Source: Sabethes cyaneus
Lineage: Eukaryota > Arthropoda > Insecta > Diptera > Culicidae
Assembly (NCBI RefSeq): GCF_943734655.1
Contig: NC_071355.1
Span: 224,134,527-224,198,526 of the forward strand
Direction of reading: 5' to 3'
Length of the DNA: 64,000 bases
Shown here: positions 57,960 through 64,000 of the stretch, piece by piece
Layout of the letters: the number at the start of each line of letters is the position of its first letter
Numbering within the stretch: position 1 is the first letter of the stretch
The notes under the pieces: model-generated
Told to the model about the DNA's origin: nothing
The model's input: only the letters and a program-made list of their open reading frames with translations
Databases searched by the model: none
Translations under genes and position numbers: made by a program

Positions 57960-58050
57960 GAATCCTCAACCTGATCGGGAATAGAACCCGATGTTACTAC
58001 CGTGATAGTTCACCGATCTGTCATGTTAACCACAGGGTCCAGGGACCACG
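57960..58050 (-). repeat. tRNA-like SINE head
   Basis: On the minus strand TGTGGTTAACATGACAG lies at an A-box position. ATCGGGTTCTATTCCCGATC is a B box with paired flanks. It abuts a MITE at 58085 and is too degenerate to be a working tRNA gene. Confidence 0.45.
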
Positions 58051-58084
58051 TAAGCCTTTCACTTTACAATGATAAATCATGCTT

Positions 58085-58339
58085 GATTTTTGAATAGGTC
58101 CTATCTGCAAATGAGAAATTATTTTTGTGTCTTCTTTCTTACGTTTATCATTGTGTGATTTTCCTTAACGATTAGCTAGCTTGTGACGCGAGCAACCATT
58201 TCACACGAAAAAGAAGTGTTTTTAATTATTTTTTAAAGGCGTAAAAAAGATGCGTTGAGGTACATTTGCATCAGATAAGTGTAAGAGAAAATGCACGAAA
58301 AGAATCTCTCATTTGCAAATAGTCCCTATTCCAAAATCA
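58085..58339. mobile_element. 255-bp MITE with about 50-bp inverted ends
   Basis: The left end TGATTTTTGAATAGGTCCTA followed by TCTGCAAATGAGA pairs with the right end CTCATTTGCAAATAGTCCCT, ATTCCAAAATCA. Target duplications are not certain. Non-coding. Confidence 0.7.
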
Positions 58340-58556
58340 GAATAGAAATATATGATACTTCGTTTATAAGAACTGATCGTCATATAACACGGAAAGTTTG
58401 AAAATTTGCATTATTATGAGCTAAGGCTTCGGAGCCTTTGCGCAACATCTTTAATTTTACTCGGTTAGGATATCTCTGAGAAACATTCGATTAACTGAAA
58501 CCTAGTCCAAACATATTTTTAAGTATAATGATTCAACAATTATCAAAAGCAGATAT

Positions 58557-58664
58557 CCCAAGTAACAATTTGGGTTTTATTATACTCTTATAATGGCATT
58601 TAAGATCAAAATTGGTCATGAAAACCGCAATAAGAGTGCAATAAAACTCACATTGTTGCTTGGG
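58557..58664. mobile_element. 108-bp MITE, CCCAAG family c, copy 2
   Basis: Begins CCCAAGTAACAATTTGGG and ends CATTGTTGCTTGGG. It matches 28317-28424 in inverted orientation at equal length. The flanks are AT on both sides. The sequence just before it (ATTCAACAATTATCAAAAGC) also occurs at 56803-56824, where it continues without the MITE. Confidence 0.8.
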
Positions 58665-58967
58665 ATGTCTAGTGATATACTGGATAATAAAACTTCAGGT
58701 ATTTAATATCTGGACGCAAAAAAACGGATCTACCTCGGAGCCATGAATAATGAATCAACTTTTGTTTGACAATGTTGGGCTGAATTGAGGGCAGTTGGGT
58801 GATATGCTGCTTTTCGAAGAAATCCACCCCGTTGTCTCGATACCACTGTAGTACTTAGCAGTGATGTAGTGTAGTGTTGTATGTCACCTTTGCTGTAGTT
58901 CCTTAGCTTGCCAAATTAGGCTGAAATTTTACAGGTCCATTGTGAGGTTTAACGCTCTAGCGGGCAA

Positions 58968-59763
58968 CCCTACTAGCACAGTTGTTAGAAGCCAGTTGTA
59001 GCAACCGATTTATGACTAATTTCAGTCATAAATAAGTTTCTGCAACCATAAATGTGAAAAGTGTGTTGCTTGGGAACATTGTAAAAACGATGCGATCAAG
59101 CTAATGACTATTTGGAGGTGACAGTACATTTAAAAGAAGCTCAAGTTTGGATTTTCACATAAAACTAATTATCTGGTGGAAAGTTTTGTGGTCAATCATT
59201 TTTTTGTAGTTGCCCTTTTCCTTCAAAAGTAAAAAAAAAATCTCGCATTTATTTTTTCACAATTTTTCAGAATTCTTGTTTTTAAAAGATAATAACCACA
59301 GAACAGAAGTGGAAATAGAAATCCAAACACGTACATGCTACTTTCTACAGATACTAGCGAACCTGGCGGTAGCGAGTCACTTTTTTCCACGAAAACACAC
59401 GAACGCATACGAATGCACACGAAAGCATGTGAAAGCTGCTATGCGATTGGCAGCGAGCGTTCTGCTTATATTGCTGTTATTCGCTTCTGTGCGAAAACCT
59501 TCCCAAAGAAAAATAAAAACAAAAAATACTCTGTTACCAGTTTTGATCGCCGAATCGTTCGGACTTCCACTTCTGTTCTGTGTAATAACTTTTCAGCGCA
59601 TGGTCAGAATGTTGTGATGTTAATGTCAAAATGTCAAGAAATCTGTTCTGAGCACATAGGCTATTGCCAATTTTTCATAATTCCAATTCAAAGCAAATTT
59701 CGTATGTGGTTCTGGAGCTCTAAAAGCGAAGGCCATCTATAGACCGCTTTACCTGTTAGAGGG
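58968..59763. mobile_element. piggyBac-like MITE, copy 2, with nested insertion
   Basis: After a CCCTACTA left end (interrupted at 58976-59074 by a family-b MITE) the sequence ACATTGTAAAAACGATGCG matches copy 1. The right end is GTTAGAGGG followed by TTAA (59764-59767). It is longer than copy 1 in the middle. The 135-residue frames at 59210 and 59335 lie within this non-coding element and overlap each other, so I do not annotate them as genes. Confidence 0.6.
58976..59074 (+). repeat. MITE-like repeat, family b, copy 3
   Basis: GCACAGTTGTTAGAAGCCAG to GTGTGTTGCTTGGG. Its right end shares TTGCTTGGG with the CCCAAG-terminated elements. It is inserted in the left end of a piggyBac-like MITE. 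Confidence 0.65.
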
Positions 59764-60367
59764 TTAATATACGGAAGAATTTTTTTCCCAGGGACTCCTA
59801 CTTGCACACTTTGAAATGCATTATCAGGAAAACCTGGGTTTTCGCCTTCAGCTGCAAATGCCTTGCCAGATCATAAGCTTTCTTGTGAATTTATCGGCAT
59901 AAACGAATTTTTACTTGCTATAACATAATTTCGATCAGTAGCATTATAAAATTTTTATCCGGGAAGCTGCCCGTAATCCATCTTCACCTACGCTCAGTGA
60001 TGCGAACTCGTATTCGTGTGGTCTAATTTTTTCACACACGCGTTCTCGATCTAACGAACACGCCGACATGAGTTCTTTTCTCGGACTCTCGCTTTTTTTT
60101 TATTTATGCACTGCAACGAATTCTTGCTGGTGTGTATTGAGCTGTCAGCCACAGTCGTCCTTCTCGTTCATTCTTGCAACCCGAGCAACTGATACCGATC
60201 GCTCCCGAGGACTCACACTCTTACACACGTAAGGGTTATGATCAAGAAAAATAGAAGAAATAATGCAAAATCTGCATCTAGTGTGCTGCACCTGCACCCG
60301 TTCGGGGATTGTTACTGCTCACGAGTTGTTGGCCTCATAAGCGGGCTGTGCAAAAAGACGCTATGAG
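59764..60367. other. No supported feature
   Basis: Contains CAC/CTC-rich stretches around 60000-60235 but no definable gene or repeat. Confidence 0.4.
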
Positions 60368-60660
60368 CAGGGTTGCCACATACACAGATTATTCTGTGTT
60401 TAACAGATATTTGAAAAAAATCGCCTGTACAGAATCTGTATGCATAGAATACAGATTTTCGTCAAACTACACAGATTAAACAGATTTTTGAGCTTTTACA
60501 TTAGAGTGAAAGAGACGGAAATAGTCAGAAAAATGACTCTCTATCTCTTTCACTCTCATTGTTTTGCATTGGACAGATTTTTGCACAGATATTTTTTTCT
60601 CGCCATACAAATTGTCAGATTTTTCCAACAAAAAACACAGAATTATATGTGGCATCCCTG
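60368..60660. mobile_element. 293-bp hAT-type MITE with perfect 8-bp TSD
   Basis: The element starts CAGGGTTGCCACATA and ends TATGTGGCATCCCTG. It is flanked by GCTATGAG at 60360-60367 and 60661-60668. An 8-bp duplication and CAGGG ends define the hAT superfamily. ACAGAT words are repeated many times near both ends, as expected for transposase-binding subterminal repeats. A central hairpin (GAGTGAAAGAGA with TCTCTTTCACTC) is present. No transposase. Confidence 0.95.
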
Positions 60661-60668
60661 GCTATGAG

Positions 60669-60989
60669 GCTATGCGCCCGATAATATGTATGTCGCGGAA
60701 TGTATGCACACAGCACTGGCGGTACGCTTGCGTCACTGGAGTAAGCGGTGGATGCAATACCTCTCATACTCGCTCGCGTGAGTGTATGCATCGTTTGTTT
60801 CTCGGTCGATTTGCAACATTTTCTACGCTTTGACATCCATGCATCCGTCGTGTTTCATAAAAAACACATTGTATAACTTTCGGGTTTGTTTGGTGTCCTT
60901 CATATGCTTTTGATTTTTAGTTCCGACGCTCGCTGTGTTCCTGCCGAACGATTGTATGTTGATTTAGGTAACTTCAACGACTTTGTGAT
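60669..60989. other. No supported feature
   Basis: Two frames of 73-89 codons on opposite strands overlap here and have no motifs. Confidence 0.4.
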
Positions 60990-61165
60990 TTTGACGTTGG
61001 ACTTCGTCTTTGTCTACTATACCGAAAGAAAATGCAAATAGAATTGCAACATTTGAATGAAAGATTTCAAATGCTAAAAGCTACTATACTGCTGAATAAA
61101 ACATAACTGTTAATATGTAGTTGGATAAGTAAAATGTCCAGCAATTTTAGAGTAACATATTTGTA
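60990..61165 (+). repeat. Dispersed repeat d, copy 2
   Basis: TTTTGACGTTGGACTTCGTC, GAATGAAAGATTTCAAATGC, then TAGTTGGATAAGTAAAATG and CCAGCAATTTTA. The same order as 40290-40500. Confidence 0.7.
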
Positions 61166-61340
61166 ACAATCTTTTATACGCTTAATAGAGAAAATATTTG
61201 TAAAGATTTAAGGTCATATTTCCCCACACATTTCCATCATGATTACCTTGTTTCACAGGTAGCGATGACAGTTACACACACCATCTGTTTAGTGTGTTTT
61301 CCATTTACCAAAAAAGTAATCAAACCCCCTTGCCCCAACA

Positions 61341-61535
61341 GGTCGAAGATTCTTTACGACGTTTAAACCTATACCAGTTTGTGCTTGGGAAGTACGCCAG
61401 AGTGCAAAACCACCCCTTTTCTTGAACCGATATCTTTCGTTAAACGACGATTCTTTACGACGTTTAAACCTATCCCAGTTTGATATCTGTGCTTGGGAAG
61501 TACGCCCGAGTGCAATTTCTTTCGTTAAACATTGA
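61341..61535 (+). repeat. Two-unit tandem repeat, about 100-bp period
   Basis: Both units contain GATTCTTTACGACGTTTAAA, CCTATMCCAGTTTG, GTGCTTGGGAAGTACGCC and CGAGTGCAA or AGAGTGCAA, then CTTTCGTTAAAC. The second unit has small insertions. Confidence 0.85.
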
Positions 61536-61929
61536 ATCTTGTCCAATTTGATGTCCTAAAAGTGAAACGTCATAGAAAAGTGAGCGGTCATCCATTCCTT
61601 TTGCCAGATTGCATCCATTTACTGCAAGAATTATGAACTACCGTTCAACAATATAAAAACTTACAAAAAATAGTCAACCATAATAATAAAGCACAAATAA
61701 AAATTTACTAGAAAAATAGTAAATAGATAACGAATAAACCTGAATATATTATGGTAATACTAGCTTATAGATGTGTTAAGTAATTGAAGCAGCTTTCATT
61801 TGAACACCGATGATAACTCGTTGAACTCGAACGGGAACGATGGAATGAAATCACGACATGTTTATTAATGCAGAGCGTCATTCGATTCGATTCTCGGCAC
61901 CATTTGGAAAAATTTTTCAACTAACACTG
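61536..61929. other. No supported feature
   Basis: AT-rich sequence, nothing assignable. Confidence 0.4.
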
Positions 61930-62535
61930 AAAAACGTAACCGTCGGCCAAACTTTCCACAACTTCATATATGTTTAAGGCGTCGGCATATACCAGTGTAC
62001 ATCTATCGTTAAATAGAGCTGTCACATCATTGAAAAATAGCGAAAATAACAACGGGTCAAGGATGCTTCCTTGAGGAACTGCAGCATCATTCAGTAAAAT
62101 ATCAGAAACCGATGATCCGATTTTAACCTGCAGCTAAAACCAGCGACAAAGGAGTCGAGCAAACTCTCGCTTGGCGAACTTCTTTAGAGCAATATCATGT
62201 CAATCCGATCAAATGATGCCTTAAGACCTGTGTAGATGGTATCGACTTGGTTGCTCAAGCCAATTGTGTTAATATAAAATGTAGTGAACTCTAGCAAATT
62301 TGTATCAATTGGCCTTCTTGGTATGATGCTGGTCAGTAGAAATATAGTTTTTATACGCGAAAAGAATTACTTCATTCACAACAATTTCCATTAGCTTGGA
62401 GTGTGCGCATAGTGATCTGAAGCCCCTATAGTTGCTGACTCATCGTTTGTAATGTTTTTTCTTGTCTTCCATTCAGTTGTTGGCTTTGATAGTGGTTGAA
62501 TGCAGCGTTTCAAAGCTATTGCTGGTATACCGTCA
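61930..62535 (-). pseudogene. Jockey-like reverse transcriptase relic
   Basis: On the minus strand: ADGIPAIALKRCIQPLS (about 62505-62555), NLLEFTTFYINTIGLSNQVD (about 62245-62310), then TGLKASFDRIDMILL (motif A, catalytic position kept) at about 62190-62235. VPQGSILDPLLFSLFFNDVT (motif B) is at about 62020-62080 and LVYADALNIYEVVESLADG (motif C, YADD altered to YADA) at about 61945-62005. Stops and frameshifts. It shares the SLFFND variant with the relic at 10759-10915. Confidence 0.75.
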
Positions 62536-62579
62536 GCCGCTCTGTTACGTCGGCTATCACCGATCGCATAAACTTTAGT

Positions 62580-62830
62580 AGGAAATTATCAGGCGGGCTT
62601 TATGGGAGCTCGCGCCACTGCGGGCTAAATTTTTACCATCCGACAGATCCTGCAGAAATGTAGGGAGTACTATGTGCCCATGCGTCACATTGTTATTGGC
62701 TTCAAAGCAGCATACGATACAGTTGATCGAAACCAGCTATGAGAAATAATGCACGAAAACATTGTTCCTGACAAACTGACGAGACTGATCAGTGAACTCA
62801 ATTGGATCGAGCGATGTATTTCGTGCGAAC
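62580..62830 (+). pseudogene. RTE-type relic, RT motif A region
   Basis: The plus-strand frame reads YQAGFMGARAT, IFTIRQILQKCREYYVPMRH, then IVIGFKAAYDTVDRNQL and DKLTRLIS. The first catalytic Asp region is altered (IGFKAAYDTVDR). Both ends are lost. Confidence 0.75.
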
Positions 62831-63794
62831 ATCGTTATGAACTTTTTAAATAACCGATGTCAGAGAAAATTGGAAAATAGGAATGTTCTAGGAAAATCTG
62901 AAAGCTCGATTTTTTAAATAATAAGTCTATAGATTATGGATACAAAATTTCATGAAATTCTGAGACTTGTATGATGATTTAAAAAAATACCCTATGTGTA
63001 ATTTATTTTTGTTCCATGCTATAACTCACGAACATGAATTAAGTAAATTGGAAGAACCAACAAATAATAGTATTTGTATTGCCTGTTTTGTAATTTTATT
63101 TATGATCATTGTTTCATAGTACCTGAATCTGCGCTATGACTACAAATCAGCCCACTAACGAAGTTAATGAGTATGGTATTTAACTAATTATCATCTAAAT
63201 ATCTGGTTAAGCGGCTAATTAATTTTTTTTACGTGAGTAAGAAAAAACCATTACATCACAGGAACACCATACACATAATAAGATACTTCCATTTTTATTC
63301 TCATGTTAGTCAAAAAAAATCCTGACCGTGTTTTGATTTACACACTCCCGTTGTGCGTGTGTAACATTGTCATGCAAGTCGACACGACATCCATTCGGTC
63401 GTCGGATGTGGTTCGGAATGAGACACGCATTTTACCAAACCAACCGATACCTACCTAAGGCAACCAATACAGAGAGCAGGGAGCAGCTTGTTGCTCTACA
63501 ACACTAGGGCTCTGCCGTGGACCGAGCGCGGCAGCAAAAGCGTAATCATAAACTGCGTTAAGGTGAAACAGTTTCAGTTTAACATAAGCATCGGCTTGGA
63601 TAGCAATCATGTTACATTTCCTAGTGCGACAGGAAAGAAGCTCGTTGCGCGGTGCTCGTTTATTGGCCACTATTAACAGTTGTAATAGTCAAATTAGCGG
63701 CGGTTTGAGTTTTAGTTCGATTGTTACGATTGGTATTAAATGCTTGATGATCACTCGATCCGACTGACTGCAATGCCAGTTGTTATGTTGATAG
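62831..63794. other. No supported feature
   Basis: AT-rich, with no recognisable gene or repeat. Confidence 0.4.
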
Positions 63795-63975
63795 CATAAA
63801 AGAGACCAGCAGTCGATCACCGCCCGCGACACTCAGAGAGAATGGAGGCACTCTCCGGGAAGTGTTGAAACGCTGAAGTGTTGTGTTGTTTGTTTGTTTA
63901 TGTACGTATTTTTATTAATGAAGTGCTTGCTCTTCGACGTGATCGTTTGAGTTTTGCGAGTTCACCAGCGTGAGT
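63795..63975 (+). promoter_or_regulatory. Candidate TATA promoter and first exon donor
   Basis: CATAAAAG at 63795-63802 is followed 30-36 bases later by ACTCAGAG, a plausible initiator. GTGAGT at 63970-63975 could end a first exon. The first ATG (63842) opens only a short frame. The rest of any gene would lie beyond the window. Confidence 0.3.
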
Positions 63976-64000
63976 GGTAAAGAACGAAAACAAGTCGGCT

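Noticed and set aside
58949..58966. TTAACGCTCTAGCGGG as the true left end of the second piggyBac-like MITE
   Set aside because: The closer match to copy 1 is the CCCTACTA immediately before the nested insertion. The outer word may be coincidental or a second old end, so it was not used for the boundary.
59210..59742. Two 135-residue plus-strand frames
   Set aside because: They overlap each other in different frames and lie inside a piggyBac-like non-coding element. No motif supports either.

Overview
The window is AT-rich eukaryotic DNA from an insect, most likely a mosquito (Culicidae). The evidence is its combination of repeats: RTE-type and Jockey/CR1/LOA-type non-LTR retrotransposons, tRNA-headed SINEs, many MITEs with TA, TTAA, 8-bp or 5-bp target duplications, and long TG, GA and TATG microsatellites. 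The family assignments come from recognisable protein motifs. The host assignment is an inference. I found no host protein-coding gene that I can support. The window looks like intergenic or large-intron DNA. Two TATA-like sites followed by GTGAGT donors (33741 and 63795) are the only hints of host transcription starts.

Layout. 1-5.3 kb is mostly unannotatable. 5.3-7.65 kb is a long dispersed repeat with an internal hairpin and TG tract; a second copy lies at 29.3-31.8 kb. 7.95-10.3 kb holds two hairpin elements, an 859-bp element with CCCAAGYAAC termini, and a tRNA-derived SINE with a duplicated 112-bp tail unit. 10.75-12.8 kb is a minus-strand Jockey-like relic split by a plus-strand RTE relic. 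15.6-18.5 kb is a cluster of four RTE fragments in both orientations. 19.25-19.56 kb is a CR1/Jockey relic. 24.0-26.3 kb carries the best-preserved gene of the window, a 734-codon endonuclease-tail plus reverse-transcriptase frame on the minus strand. 27.5-28.9 kb is an RTE relic interrupted by two abutting MITEs.

35.9-43.2 kb is the most remarkable part. One minus-strand RTE relic of about 2.9 kb has been spread over 7.3 kb by successive insertions: a 94-bp poly-A retroposed fragment (8-bp TSD), a 2.5-kb foldback element (5-bp TSD CATCG) whose ends begin CACAGTG, a 1.7-kb composite insertion (11-bp TSD) and a small MITE. The foldback element itself holds a 383-bp TA-flanked MITE, and a tRNA-type SINE in both arms. 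Its termini and TSD length fit the Transib superfamily, whose ends resemble V(D)J recombination signals. This is the most promising candidate for an undescribed element.

43.2-44.0 kb has BEL/Pao-like remnants. 48.9-49.3 kb is an RTE 3' end. 51.6-52.35 kb is the 3' end of an RNase-H-type non-LTR element. 53.6-61.5 kb carries pogo-like, piggyBac-like and hAT-like MITEs. 61.9-62.8 kb holds two further retrotransposon relics.

The retrotransposon genes would work in self-copying (endonuclease nick, target-primed reverse transcription). Nearly all are broken, so the region is a graveyard with layered insertion history and not a functional operon or pathway.
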